Assembly (NCBI RefSeq): GCF_029625215.1
Contig: NZ_CP121197.1
Span: 2,790,001-2,854,000 of the forward strand
Direction: 5' to 3'
Origin: Aurantibacillus circumpalustris
GTDB taxonomy: Bacteria > Bacteroidota > Bacteroidia > B-17B0 > Aurantibacillaceae
Length of the DNA stretch: 64,000 bases
Numbering within the stretch: position 1 is the first letter of the stretch; each line of letters opens with the position of its first letter. The notes under the pieces are model-generated. The model worked only from the letters and a program-made list of their open reading frames with translations, searched no databases and was not told the DNA's origin. A program made the translations under genes and the position numbers. Of the stretch, positions 17,719-26,642 are shown piece by piece.

Positions 17719-18165
17719 ATGGAAGTTATTTTAAAACAAGATATCAAAGGTTTAGGATACAAAGACGATAAAGTTACCGTTGCAAACGGATACGGACGTA
17801 ACTTTTTATTACCTAAGGGCATGGCTACATTAGCCACCGAAAGCGCTAAAAAAATGCATGCTGAAATACTTAAGCAACGTGCGTTTAAAGAAGATAAATT
17901 ACGCAAAGAAGCAACTGCAAACTCTGAAAAATTAGCAGATGTGAGCATTAAAGTTGGAGCAAAAGCTGGCGAAAGCGGAAAAATATTTGGTTCGGTTACT
18001 ACTATCCAAATCGCAGAAGCTCTTCAAAAAGCAGGTTATGCTGTTGAACGTAAAAACATCGAAATTACTGAAGATTCAATCAAACAATTAGGTACCTATA
18101 CTGCTAAAGTACGTTTGTACAAAGAAGTTGCGGCTACTGTAACGTTTGAAGTTGTATCTGAATAA
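17719..18165 (+). CDS. rplI: 50S ribosomal protein bL9
   Basis: 148 residues. The N-terminal domain reads MEVILKQDIKGLGYKDDKV, then GYGRNFLLPKGMA; a long helix connects to the C-terminal rRNA-binding domain (GKIFGSVTTIQIAEAL). bL9 extends from the L1 stalk base of the large subunit. It lies 98 nt after rpsR, and its leader carries an AAGGAGG Shine-Dalgarno sequence unlike its neighbours, suggesting separate translational control. A terminator follows. Confidence 0.97.
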   Translation: MEVILKQDIKGLGYKDDKVTVANGYGRNFLLPKGMATLATESAKKMHAEILKQRAFKEDKLRKEATANSEKLADVSIKVGAKAGESGKIFGSVTTIQIAEALQKAGYAVERKNIEITEDSIKQLGTYTAKVRLYKEVAATVTFEVVSE

Positions 18166-18181
18166 TTTTTCAAATTTTAAG

Positions 18182-18214
18182 AAACCCACATCACCAAGTG
18201 TTGTGGGTTTTTTT
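18182..18214 (+). terminator. Intrinsic terminator after rplI
   Basis: AAACCCACA (18182-18190) pairs with TGTGGGTTT (18202-18210), with further T residues after the stem. Confidence 0.88.
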
Positions 18215-18275
18215 GTGCCCGAACAGGTCATTTCTTTAGGAATCTAAACTTTATTAAGATATTTACTTTATAGAA

Positions 18276-19637
18276 ATGTCGCACGGTCTACTTTACATTT
18301 TTTTCCTGGCTTTTGCTGCGCTTGTGAGCGTGGCCATGTGGCTCGATTATTTTAGGCAGATAGACGTTTTTGAAAAAGAAAATGTTTTTTCACTCATTCT
18401 AGCCGTTAGTATTGGAGGCTTAACCCCTTCACTGAGTTTATACATTTATAGAGTTCTTGAAGAATTTAATTTTGCAGAAAATGGAGAATTTATAAATGAC
18501 GCTCTTTTTTCAATTCTTGGAATTGGTTTAAATGAAGAACTCTGCAAATTATTAGGAGTTCTTTTTGTGTTTTTTCTTTTAAAAAAACGGATAAATGAAC
18601 CCATTGATTACCTGATATATGCTGGTGTTACAGCCTTAGGCTTTTCTTTGGTTGAAAATTATAATTACTTCTATAATCACGGTGTTACCATTCTCACCTC
18701 TCGCACCTTTTATTCTGCCTTAGAACACATTATTAATTCTACCATTATTATTTACGGTTTATATCGAAAGAAAATTTTCAGAAAAGGTAATCTACTTTTG
18801 AATTCAATAACAGGCATCCTCCTTGCAGTAACGTCTCATGGACTATTTGATTTTTTTCTCACAGATGGTTTTTTAGGAATCTTTACCTCTTTACTTTCTC
18901 TTATAATTTATTTAATTGGGATTAATTTTTGGATTCAGATGTTAAACAACGCAAATAATTATTCTTCATTTTTTGATTATCACAAAGTGAATTTTACACC
19001 TAATTTAGTTTTTCGGTTGTTCTATTGGTATTTTCTCACATTGGTTATAGCATTTACAAATAATTATGTGATGACAGGTTTAAACACCTCAATAATTACA
19101 TTTTTAAAAGGTCTGTTTTCAGATGGGATCTTATTTTGGATAGTGATACTAAGAGTTAGCAGGTTTAAAATTTTTAAAATGAAGTATTTCAAAGTTACAC
19201 CTGCATTACCTTTTTACATTACAAAAAACAATGATGAAGATTTCTTAATACCAATTTTAAATATTGGGATCAAAATAAGAGGAGAAAATTTTCGGGAACA
19301 TTTGCTTACGAAATTCTTACAACGAAAGATAGAGTTGCATCCAGTGAACGAAAAAAATAATTTGATTAAAAAAACTGTAAATGCGATAATTACTGACAAA
19401 AAATTACTGCATGATGATGTTATCGTTTATCCGGTATCAATTGAAGGATTTTCAAATACTAATTTGTATGTTTTAAAACCAAAAACGAGTGGAATAAAGG
19501 AGATAGGCAATCGTTATCCAATTGAAGGTTTGTACAGTATTGAAGGATTAAGTGAGACCCAAAAGTTAGAATTAATCAATCATAATAAGTTAAAATTTGT
19601 GGAGTGGATTTACCTAAAAATAGATTACAAATTATAA
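18276..19637 (+). CDS. PrsW-family intramembrane metalloprotease
   Basis: 453 residues with about eight hydrophobic helices in the first 300. The PrsW motifs are present in order: GLNEELCKLLG (Glu-Glu), then FSLVENYNYF (Glu-Asn), FYSALEHIINS (His), and TSHGLFDFFLTD (His and Asp). In Bacillus, PrsW cleaves the anti-sigma factor RsiW; family members are CPBP/ABI-related membrane proteases. The ~150 C-terminal residues are soluble and unrecognised. No RsiW-like gene is adjacent. The ECF/anti-sigma pair at 8.1-10.2 kb is in the same region but there is no direct evidence of a link. Confidence 0.85.
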   Translation: MSHGLLYIFFLAFAALVSVAMWLDYFRQIDVFEKENVFSLILAVSIGGLTPSLSLYIYRVLEEFNFAENGEFINDALFSILGIGLNEELCKLLGVLFVFFLLKKRINEPIDYLIYAGVTALGFSLVENYNYFYNHGVTILTSRTFYSALEHIINSTIIIYGLYRKKIFRKGNLLLNSITGILLAVTSHGLFDFFLTDGFLGIFTSLLSLIIYLIGINFWIQMLNNANNYSSFFDYHKVNFTPNLVFRLFYWYFLTLVIAFTNNYVMTGLNTSIITFLKGLFSDGILFWIVILRVSRFKIFKMKYFKVTPALPFYITKNNDEDFLIPILNIGIKIRGENFREHLLTKFLQRKIELHPVNEKNNLIKKTVNAIITDKKLLHDDVIVYPVSIEGFSNTNLYVLKPKTSGIKEIGNRYPIEGLYSIEGLSETQKLELINHNKLKFVEWIYLKIDYKL

Positions 19638-19654
19638 AAAGTGTCTTTTTTTTG

Positions 19655-19662
19655 TATCTTTA
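19655..19662 (+). promoter_or_regulatory. Putative -7 box (TATCTTTA)
   Basis: TAnnTTTA match 40 nt before the lipoprotein ATG at 19702. Confidence 0.4.
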
Positions 19663-19701
19663 TTCGATAAGTTACGTATATAGAGATTAAAACCAAACAA
19701 C

Positions 19702-20655
19702 ATGAGCGCAAAAAAAATAATTTATAGCATTGCTTTGATAAGTTTTTCTTCTATTTTGATATTTTCTGCTTGTAAGAAAAAAAAAGACCCTGAGCCAATT
19801 GCTGTTCAAACACCAGATGCCCAGGGTGGTACAGACAGTAGAGAGGCTCAGGGTGAAAATGATGCTGCTGTTAATGAAATAAATGAGGTAATAAGTAATT
19901 CGAAAAGAGCTTCAGGAAGAAGCTCATCAACCGAAGCAACTACCGGTATATGTGGATTTGATGTAGATTCTGTTAAAATAACTCAAGATACCATTTTACT
20001 TAAATATAATGGGGTAACGTGTTTAAATCGCAAACGTACAGGTGTTATCAGACTTACATGGCAACATGGGACCAAATGGAAAAATATTGGAGCAGTCATT
20101 AAAGTGGAATATCTTAATTATAAGGTTTTAAGACCTTCTGATCAGAAATCTGTTATGCTCAATGGAACTCAGAATTTAACCAATGTGTCAGGCGGAACTT
20201 GGATTGATTTAGTGTTTTTTAATCAGGCTTTAATTACTACTGTAACTGGCAGTAATTTGCAGGTTACTTTTGAAGATAGTAAAACTGCGATATATAATAT
20301 CAATCGGAAACTAACCTATACTTTCCCTAATGGAATAATAACAGCAAAAGCAGAGGGCATTGGAAATAATGGAACGGCCGCTAATCTTGAAAATTATGGA
20401 ACTACAAGAAATGGCGATGTTTTTATTAGCCAAGTAACCACACCGATTATTTGGAATATAACCTGTGGTGGAGCTGTTTTGCAGGGCGCTGTAACTGTTA
20501 GTAATACTACAAAAAATGTAGATCTTAAATTTTTGTACGGTGTTGACGCAAGTGGTAATATTCAAACAGTAGCAGCTAATGATTGTCCTTACGGCTGGAA
20601 ATTGGAATGGACATTCAATGGGAATAGTAATTCAAAAGTGATTAGTTATAAATAA
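19702..20655 (+). CDS. Hypothetical lipoprotein, paralog A
   Basis: 317 residues. The signal peptide ends LIFSAC followed by a KKKK run, typical of Bacteroidota lipoproteins; a Gly/Glu/Asp/Gln-rich stretch follows. The body is beta-rich with the recurring words GVIRLTW, KVEYLNYKV, TAIYNINRKLTYTF, NLENYGTTRNG and NDCPYGWKLEW. Each has a counterpart at the same place in the next gene, so the two are tandem duplicates. No known domain is recognised. Expected to be an outer-membrane lipoprotein. A terminator separates it from its paralog. Confidence 0.8.
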   Translation: MSAKKIIYSIALISFSSILIFSACKKKKDPEPIAVQTPDAQGGTDSREAQGENDAAVNEINEVISNSKRASGRSSSTEATTGICGFDVDSVKITQDTILLKYNGVTCLNRKRTGVIRLTWQHGTKWKNIGAVIKVEYLNYKVLRPSDQKSVMLNGTQNLTNVSGGTWIDLVFFNQALITTVTGSNLQVTFEDSKTAIYNINRKLTYTFPNGIITAKAEGIGNNGTAANLENYGTTRNGDVFISQVTTPIIWNITCGGAVLQGAVTVSNTTKNVDLKFLYGVDASGNIQTVAANDCPYGWKLEWTFNGNSNSKVISYK

Positions 20656-20672
20656 ATGAGAAAACAGTTTCG

Positions 20673-20700
20673 AACCCGCGGTTTTTCTGCGGGTTTTTTT
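20673..20700 (+). terminator. Intrinsic terminator between the two paralogs
   Basis: AACCCGC pairs with GCGGGTT around a 9-nt loop, followed by a T run. Confidence 0.88.
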
Positions 20701-20752
20701 TGTTTAAAGGTTTAGCAATCGATTTTTAAATATTTCATTTCTTTATTTTTTA

Positions 20753-20760
20753 TATCTTTA
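20753..20760 (+). promoter_or_regulatory. Putative -7 box (TATCTTTA)
   Basis: TAnnTTTA match. A start site about 7 nt downstream leaves almost no leader before a GTG at 20771 and favours the ATG at 20786. Confidence 0.45.
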
Positions 20761-20785
20761 GCTTTAAATAGTGCTGAGATATTGC

Positions 20786-21736
20786 ATGAGTATGGAGAAA
20801 TTTTATTTAAGAATTGTGCTTATTTGCATTCCACTTTTGCTGTTTACATTGGCGTGTAAAAAGAAAAAGGCATTCGATGAGGAAAACGGGCAGGCTGCCG
20901 AGGATGTGAGACGATCACAAGAACAGAATGACGAAGCAGTGAGTGATGTTAATATTGCAATAATGGAACAATCTCTTCTTCGTGGTGGAGTTTCATCGAC
21001 AACTTCAACTAAAACGGAATTGTGTGGTTTGGATATAGATAGTTTAGAGATTTATAGTGGCATATTGCAATTAAAATACAACGGAACTGTATGTAAGGGA
21101 CTGAAGAAGACTGGCACTATTAGAATTACTTTACTTGATTACCCTATAAAAAAATGGAAAAATCAAGAATGTAGAATCCAATTAGAGTTTATTAATTATA
21201 AAGTAAGTCATAATGACGGAAGGACTGTGCAATTTGACGGTGCCGCAAGTTTGACCAACCAGACAGGCAATACCTGGTACGAGATGAAATATCTAAATGC
21301 CTCAAACCTTATCCAAATACAAACTGCATCAGGAGTGAAGGTAACGATTGATGAAAGTAACACTGCTATTTTCAATATTAATAGAAGCTTGACGTTTAAT
21401 TATAATTCTGTGGGAAAATTTACGAGCTGTAAAATTGAGGGTTTAGGTGTATCCAATGGGATCAATAATCTTGAAAATTGGGGACAGAATAGAGATGGAA
21501 ATAATTATACTTCACAAGTGAATGTTCCTATAGTATGGAAAAGTACTTGTGGAAGTGTTTCACCTTCTGAAGGCGAGGTTAGTATAAAAGTGGATGAAAA
21601 AGATTTCGCAATGATTTGCAATTATGGGGTAAATAGTGAAGGACTGAATTCAACCGCCAGTGACTGTCCTTATGGTTGGAAAGTGAGTTGGTCTTACAAG
21701 AGTGATACCAATACGAGGGTATTTGCCTACAATTAA
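20786..21736 (+). CDS. Hypothetical lipoprotein, paralog B
   Basis: 316 residues, almost the same length as paralog A. The signal peptide ends LLFTLAC followed by KKKK. Matching blocks to the upstream gene: KTGTIRIT, RIQLEFINYKV, TAIFNINRSLTFNY, NLENWGQNRDG, then TSQVNVPIVWKSTCG and SDCPYGWKVSW. ATG 20786 aligns best with the start of paralog A (both begin MS). It has its own promoter and terminator-bounded unit, so the copies may be expressed under different conditions. Function unknown. Confidence 0.8.
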   Translation: MSMEKFYLRIVLICIPLLLFTLACKKKKAFDEENGQAAEDVRRSQEQNDEAVSDVNIAIMEQSLLRGGVSSTTSTKTELCGLDIDSLEIYSGILQLKYNGTVCKGLKKTGTIRITLLDYPIKKWKNQECRIQLEFINYKVSHNDGRTVQFDGAASLTNQTGNTWYEMKYLNASNLIQIQTASGVKVTIDESNTAIFNINRSLTFNYNSVGKFTSCKIEGLGVSNGINNLENWGQNRDGNNYTSQVNVPIVWKSTCGSVSPSEGEVSIKVDEKDFAMICNYGVNSEGLNSTASDCPYGWKVSWSYKSDTNTRVFAYN

Positions 21737-21775
21737 GTCAGATTGATTTGCAGAATCAAAGTTATTTTGGTTTTG

Positions 21776-21783
21776 TATATTTA
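21776..21783 (+). promoter_or_regulatory. Putative -7 box (TATATTTA)
   Basis: TAnnTTTA match immediately before an in-frame ATG at 21785. Transcription would start after that ATG, so translation must begin at 21809 or 21827. Confidence 0.45.
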
Positions 21784-21826
21784 AATGTATAGTTTTATAT
21801 TTATATCTATGTTTAAGGGTTTGCAA

Positions 21827-22147
21827 ATGTTCCGTACTTTTTTAGTTCTAAGTATCATTTTTGTGTTAATTTCTGGCTGCGGTAAGTTGGGCGGTGTAAA
21901 GTGGCTGCATTACGACGAGACATTTTGCGCTGATAAATGGGAAAAGAATGTTAATAATGAAAAATTAAAAAATAATATTACTGAATATCTTGATAAGAAA
22001 GGAATAAAGGTTTTTGAAATAGAAATATTTAGTGACATTACGCCCGACAGCTGCACGGAATGCGCTTGTAAAACAGGACGTAGAATAAAGTGCAAGGTAA
22101 GTAGCGGAGATGTTAGCGAGCTAAAAAATGAGAAATTTTACGAGTAA
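21827..22147 (+). CDS. Small hypothetical lipoprotein
   Basis: 106 residues from ATG 21827; ATGs at 21809 and 21785 are alternatives, the latter unlikely because of promoter position. The signal peptide MFRTFLVLSIIFVLISGC has a good lipobox. The mature part is short, charged and has cysteines in SCTECACKTGRRIKCK, a possible metal or disulfide cluster. No family recognised. It is followed by a perfect palindromic terminator. Confidence 0.65.
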   Translation: MFRTFLVLSIIFVLISGCGKLGGVKWLHYDETFCADKWEKNVNNEKLKNNITEYLDKKGIKVFEIEIFSDITPDSCTECACKTGRRIKCKVSSGDVSELKNEKFYE

Positions 22148-22163
22148 ATTCTTTCACTCAAAA

Positions 22164-22207
22164 CAATTAAAAAGCCTGATTGCTTAAGCAATCAGGCTTT
22201 TTAATTG
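22164..22207. terminator. Bidirectional terminator, 44-bp perfect palindrome
   Basis: The two 22-nt halves are exact reverse complements, centred between 22185 and 22186, with A-tract and T-tract ends. It lies between the convergent small lipoprotein and acyl-CoA dehydrogenase genes. Confidence 0.93.
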
Positions 22208-22220
22208 TAAAAGAATTGTC

Positions 22221-23405
22221 CTATCCAAAAGCGTTGAAGCCCGTAACATCCATTCCTGTTATCAATAAGTGAATGTCGTGTGTACCTTCATAAGTTATTA
22301 CACTTTCTAAATTCATCATGTGACGCATGATTGGATATTCACCTGTAATACCCATTCCACCATGTATTTGACGAGCCTCACGCGCAATGGTTATTGCCAT
22401 ATGAACGTTGTTACGCTTTGCCATACTTATTTGAGCGGGAGTAGCGCGGTGTTCGTTTTTTAAAACACCTAATCTCCAAGTTAATAACTGAGCTTTTGTA
22501 ATTTCAGTTATCATTTCAGCCAATTTTTTTTGAGTTAATTGAAAAGCACCTATCGGTTTACCAAACTGAATACGTTCTTTACTATAACGCAATGCGCTAT
22601 CGTAACAATCCATCGCAGCACCAATAACTCCCCATGAAATACCATATCTAGCGCTATTCAAGCAACCGAGCGGTCCTTTAAGTCCTTTTATATTTGGAAA
22701 AATATTTTCCCTCGGAACTTTTACATTATCAAAAACTAATTCTCCGGTTGCACTGGCTCTTAAACTCCATTTGCCATGGGTTTCAGGAGTAGTAAATCCT
22801 TTCATGCCACGCTCAACAACTAAACCACGAATATCTCCCGCTTCGTCTTTCGCCCAAACTACTGCAATATCAGCAAAAGGTGAATTGCTGATCCACATTT
22901 TTGCACCGTTTAAAATAACATGTTTACCGTCACCTGCATCTTTAAAATTCGTAATCATACCATTTGGATTACTACCATGATCAGGTTCAGTTAAACCAAA
23001 ACATCCCATCATATCTCCACTAGCCAACTTCGGTAAATATTTTTTCTTTTGCTCTTCGCTGCCATAAGTATAAATTGGAAACATTACAAGAGAACTTTGA
23101 ACAGATGCAGTAGATCTTAAACCACTATCCCCACGTTCCAATTCTTGCATAATTAAACCATAAGATATTTGATCTAATCCTGCACCTCCATATTCTGTGG
23201 GAATATATGGACCAAATGCTCCAATCTCAGCCAAACCTTTAATCCATTGTTTCGGGAACTCAGCTTTCTGACACGCATCTTCTACGATAGGAGATACTTC
23301 TTTTTTTACCCATGCTCGGGCTGTTTCACGTATTAACTTATGCTCATCACTTAAAAGTTCATCCATTAAATAATAATCGTGTGCTTGAAAATTGTCGCTT
23401 GCCAT
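22221..23405 (-). CDS. Acyl-CoA dehydrogenase, glutaryl-CoA dehydrogenase-like
   Basis: 394 residues from ATG 23405; a TTG ten codons upstream lies before the -7 box. Conserved acyl-CoA dehydrogenase segments are CFGLTEPDHGSNPNGM (FAD/substrate loop) and ARQIHGGMGITGEYP. The catalytic base is Glu373 in TYEGTHDIH, the position and context used by glutaryl-CoA dehydrogenases. GcdH-type enzymes oxidise and decarboxylate glutaryl-CoA to crotonyl-CoA in lysine/tryptophan breakdown, using FAD and electron-transfer flavoprotein. No other pathway gene is adjacent, so a related acyl-CoA substrate is possible. Confidence 0.93.
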   Translation of the reverse strand: MASDNFQAHDYYLMDELLSDEHKLIRETARAWVKKEVSPIVEDACQKAEFPKQWIKGLAEIGAFGPYIPTEYGGAGLDQISYGLIMQELERGDSGLRSTASVQSSLVMFPIYTYGSEEQKKKYLPKLASGDMMGCFGLTEPDHGSNPNGMITNFKDAGDGKHVILNGAKMWISNSPFADIAVVWAKDEAGDIRGLVVERGMKGFTTPETHGKWSLRASATGELVFDNVKVPRENIFPNIKGLKGPLGCLNSARYGISWGVIGAAMDCYDSALRYSKERIQFGKPIGAFQLTQKKLAEMITEITKAQLLTWRLGVLKNEHRATPAQISMAKRNNVHMAITIAREARQIHGGMGITGEYPIMRHMMNLESVITYEGTHDIHLLITGMDVTGFNAFG

Positions 23406-23423
23406 ATTTTTGAAATTGAATTG

Positions 23424-23431
23424 CAAATTTA
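23424..23431 (-). promoter_or_regulatory. -7 box of acyl-CoA dehydrogenase gene (TAAATTTG on minus)
   Basis: Minus-strand TAnnTTTG match 19 nt before ATG 23405, supporting that start. Confidence 0.5.
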
Positions 23432-23622
23432 ACAATTAAACCCCAAACAAATAAATTATGCCGCATTTTCAGAAATGCATAGATGAGAAAGACAAAATAA
23501 AAAGAAAAGAAACTCCAAAGTTATTTCTAATAGCAAGCGAATAGACCTTCTCTGCTTTTTTAAGTGAAAAAAGTAATCTATTTCTTTAACCTCAATGATT
23601 TCTATTCCTCACAACATTTTGT

Positions 23623-23630
23623 TATATTTG
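23623..23630 (+). promoter_or_regulatory. -7 box of porP-like operon (TATATTTG)
   Basis: Exact TAnnTTTG match 15 nt before the TTG start at 23645. The leader would be very short. Confidence 0.55.
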
Positions 23631-23644
23631 TTTATAGCACTTAA

Positions 23645-24661
23645 TTGAGATTTGTACATTATATATTTTTTTGCATTGCTCTTGGAATGTCCTTTGAGTC
23701 TTTAGGTCAGGATATCCATTTTTCTCAATTTAATTCCTCGCTTTTAAATCTTAGTCCTGGGTATACCGGTATGTTTAATGGCGATTACCGTATTGGTGCC
23801 GTTTACAGGAGTCAATGGCAAAGTGTACCAGTTTCTTACTCAACATTTGGTATAAGCGGCGAAAAGCGCTTTAAACCCAAACAATTGGAGCGGGATATGA
23901 TTGGAGTTGGCATTATGTTTAATAATGATAAAGCTGGCGATTCTCGTTATGGAACAACTCAGCTTTACGCAAGTGGTTCTTATATTTTTTTAGGAAAGCA
24001 AGATAGTACATTAATTGTAACTGTTGGAGCCAATGTTGGTTGGTGTAGGGTGGGGTTTGATTTTAGTAAAATGACTTTTGAAAATCAGTTTGATGGTTTA
24101 GCTTACAATAGTAGTTTAGAAACGGGTGAACAATTTGGTTTTACGAGTGTAAACTTTGCCGATATCAGCCTCGGTTCTGTTGTGCAATATATTCATAAAG
24201 AAAAACATCGCTTTAGTTATGGTTTAGGATTACAACATTTAACAACACCATCAATAAGTTATCAGGGAGATAATGCAAGCCGTCTTGATTTTAAATTCAC
24301 CAACTGTTTGAGTTATTCAACTCCTATTTCTGAAAAGACAGATATTATTGCAGAGGCCTTATTTACTAATCAGGGAAAATACTATGAGTTAATTCCACAC
24401 GTGTCATTTAAATATTTTTTCGATCGAGATGATAATAAAGCAATTTTAGCTGGTGCTTGTTTTAGAGCTAGAGACGCAGTAGTTTTTAGACTTGGCTATA
24501 CTAACAAAACGCTGCAGAGTGGAATTTCTTATGACATTAATGTGAGTCGTTTTAATCGCGCATCAAATTTTAGAGGTGGATTTGAAATTTTTATAAATTA
24601 TATTATTAAGGTAAAACCAGGCTTTATCGCTAGAAAACGCTATTGTCCGGTATTTATGTGA
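23645..24661 (+). CDS. PorP/SprF-family type IX secretion membrane protein
   Basis: 338 residues from a TTG start; the first in-frame ATG (residue 15) would cut the signal peptide. After the signal peptide it reads QDIHFSQFNSSLLNLSPGYTGMFNGDYRIG, split here as QDIHFSQFNSSLLNLSPG and YTGMFNGDYRIG, the hallmark PorP/SprF N-terminus. The rest is an outer-membrane barrel (GVGIMFNNDKAGDSRYG, SYDINVSRFNRAS). PorP binds PorK/N-ring components of T9SS; SprF serves type B substrates such as SprB. The next gene starts one base after this stop, so the two are co-translated. Confidence 0.93.
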   Translation: MRFVHYIFFCIALGMSFESLGQDIHFSQFNSSLLNLSPGYTGMFNGDYRIGAVYRSQWQSVPVSYSTFGISGEKRFKPKQLERDMIGVGIMFNNDKAGDSRYGTTQLYASGSYIFLGKQDSTLIVTVGANVGWCRVGFDFSKMTFENQFDGLAYNSSLETGEQFGFTSVNFADISLGSVVQYIHKEKHRFSYGLGLQHLTTPSISYQGDNASRLDFKFTNCLSYSTPISEKTDIIAEALFTNQGKYYELIPHVSFKYFFDRDDNKAILAGACFRARDAVVFRLGYTNKTLQSGISYDINVSRFNRASNFRGGFEIFINYIIKVKPGFIARKRYCPVFM

Positions 24662-24662
24662 T

Positions 24663-26642
24663 ATGAAGAAAATTAAGTTATATTTTATTCTGTTAAGTTG
24701 TTTGTGCAGTTTTCTTGCAAAGTCACAAACAAATGCAATGCTTCGTTCGCAAGCCTTGCAAGCAGAGAAAAATAAAGATTGGTACAGCGCCAGTCAATAT
24801 TACAATAGATTATACTCAAGTGATAGTTTAAATCTTAAATTACAATATGCCTTTGCAGAGGCTTGCAGGTTAAGTTATGATTTAGATCTTGCACTAAGAC
24901 TATACTATAAAACAGCCGCAATAGATAATGGTAGAAGATTCCCACTAACATTTTTTTGGATAGGGCAGCTATTGAAAAATAAAGAACAATATAAAGAAGC
25001 AAAAAAATGGTTTGCGAAATTTTACAAACTTAAGTTTAGAAAGGACAAGTATCACTACTATACGGTTAAATCAAAAATTGAAATTGAGGCTTGTGAACTG
25101 GCGCAAATATATATGAATAACCCCATCATGGATGCGCCCGAGCATCTTAACAGTACTGTAAATAGCAAACTAAGTGAATATGGTGCATTTGAAAAAGATA
25201 GCGCACTGTATTTTTCTTCCATCAGAACTATTGATGTTAAACCCAGAGACGCAGAAGAGGCTAGGGAATATGCGAATATGGTCACTTACTCTAAGGTTTA
25301 CCGTTCAGAAATTAGAAATGAAAAATTCAAAAAAATAAAAGTGTTAGATACTTTAATTAATTCGAAAGTATATCACAGCGCCAATACTTGCTTTAACGAA
25401 GATGAAACGCAAATGATTGTTTCTCGTTGCACAGCTTTGAATGCAAGTGATTACACCTGCGAATTGTATTCTAGTAATTTGATAAATAAAAAGTGGAAAC
25501 AGTCTGTTCGCATGAACGAACCTGTGAATCAAGCTTCTGTGAGCACAACACAACCAAATTTTGGAATAATGAACGGGAAAACAGTTTTGTTTTTTGCAAG
25601 CAATCGCCCAGGTGGTGAAGGCGGATTAGACATCTGGTATTCTATAAAAAACGACAAAGGTGAATATGAAAAACCTATCAATGCCGGAAGAAATATAAAC
25701 TCCCCAGATGATGACATTACGCCTTGGTATGTGAATAGTGAAAACACTTTGTACTTCAGTAGTACTTGGCATAAAGGTTTAGGAGGATTTGATATTTTTA
25801 AAAGTAAATTTGTAAATGGTGAATTTCAAGAACCAGTAAATGCAGGTGTTAACATTAACAGTAGTTACAACGATGTTTATTATTCAGAGAGTAAAGATGG
25901 TAAACGAATTTATTTATCCAGTAACAGAAAAGGTTCATTCTTCGAGACGAAACTTAATTGCTGCAATGATATTTATCGTTTTAGTTTAAAAGTAGACAGT
26001 ATGCAAGTACAACCTGCTATTTTGCTAGATACGATGCTGATTGTAAAAGAACAATTAAAACTTCTAGTACCACTTACTTTGTACTTTCATAACGATGAAC
26101 CAGACCCTAAACGTATGGATACCACAACAGTTAAAAATTATGAAACAACTTACAGTGAATACAGATTGTTAGAACCACAATACGAACTCGAATATTCTAA
26201 GGATTTAAAGGGTAAGGAGCGCTCTCTTGCTAAAAATAAAATAGCTAATTTTTTTAGTGATAGTCTGGAAGCTGGTTTAGATGATCTTAAGCGCTTCTCA
26301 AATATGCTTGAAAAAGTTTTGGAAAGCGGGGAGATTGTGAAAATTACTTTGAAAGGATATTGCAGTCCATTAGCAAGCAGTGCATACAATATTAACCTTG
26401 CAAAAAGAAGGATAAGTAGTTTAAAAATGTTTTTTAAACAGTACAATAACGGTGTATTTTATAAATACATAAATAATGGGCATTTGGGTGAGGGAAAAAT
26501 TATTTTTGAATACGTTGAGGTTGGTGAATTACCAGCAAGTAAAGTGAGCGATAATTTAAAAGATAAACGAAATTCAGTTTATAGTCCTTATGCAGCATCC
26601 GAAAGGAAGATTCAAATTATTGCAATAAGTTACGGAAAGTGA
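24663..26642 (+). CDS. TPR, PD40 and OmpA-like envelope protein (PorE-like)
   Basis: 659 residues. A signal peptide is followed by tetratricopeptide-like helices (about 25-150: KNKDWYSASQYYNRLYSSD, QYKEAKKWFAKFY). Beta-propeller PD40 repeats lie about 165-450 (FFASNRPGGEGGLDIWYS, then YFSSTWHKGLGGFDIFKS and IYLSSNRKGS). A weakened OmpA-like domain is at about 545-659, with NINLAKRRISSLKMF in place of the peptidoglycan-binding N..L..R..V motif. The order TPR, propeller, OmpA matches PorE-type proteins that link T9SS to peptidoglycan. The PorP/SprF gene directly upstream supports a T9SS role. Confidence 0.85.
   Translation: MKKIKLYFILLSCLCSFLAKSQTNAMLRSQALQAEKNKDWYSASQYYNRLYSSDSLNLKLQYAFAEACRLSYDLDLALRLYYKTAAIDNGRRFPLTFFWIGQLLKNKEQYKEAKKWFAKFYKLKFRKDKYHYYTVKSKIEIEACELAQIYMNNPIMDAPEHLNSTVNSKLSEYGAFEKDSALYFSSIRTIDVKPRDAEEAREYANMVTYSKVYRSEIRNEKFKKIKVLDTLINSKVYHSANTCFNEDETQMIVSRCTALNASDYTCELYSSNLINKKWKQSVRMNEPVNQASVSTTQPNFGIMNGKTVLFFASNRPGGEGGLDIWYSIKNDKGEYEKPINAGRNINSPDDDITPWYVNSENTLYFSSTWHKGLGGFDIFKSKFVNGEFQEPVNAGVNINSSYNDVYYSESKDGKRIYLSSNRKGSFFETKLNCCNDIYRFSLKVDSMQVQPAILLDTMLIVKEQLKLLVPLTLYFHNDEPDPKRMDTTTVKNYETTYSEYRLLEPQYELEYSKDLKGKERSLAKNKIANFFSDSLEAGLDDLKRFSNMLEKVLESGEIVKITLKGYCSPLASSAYNINLAKRRISSLKMFFKQYNNGVFYKYINNGHLGEGKIIFEYVEVGELPASKVSDNLKDKRNSVYSPYAASERKIQIIAISYGK

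Noticed and set aside
17487-17948. 153-codon minus-strand ORF
   Set aside because: Antisense to rpsR and rplI.
18276-19637. PrsW-like protease as the regulator of the ECF pair at 8.1 kb
   Set aside because: Tempting from Bacillus PrsW-RsiW, but the genes are 8 kb apart with unrelated units between them, so nothing in the sequence supports it.
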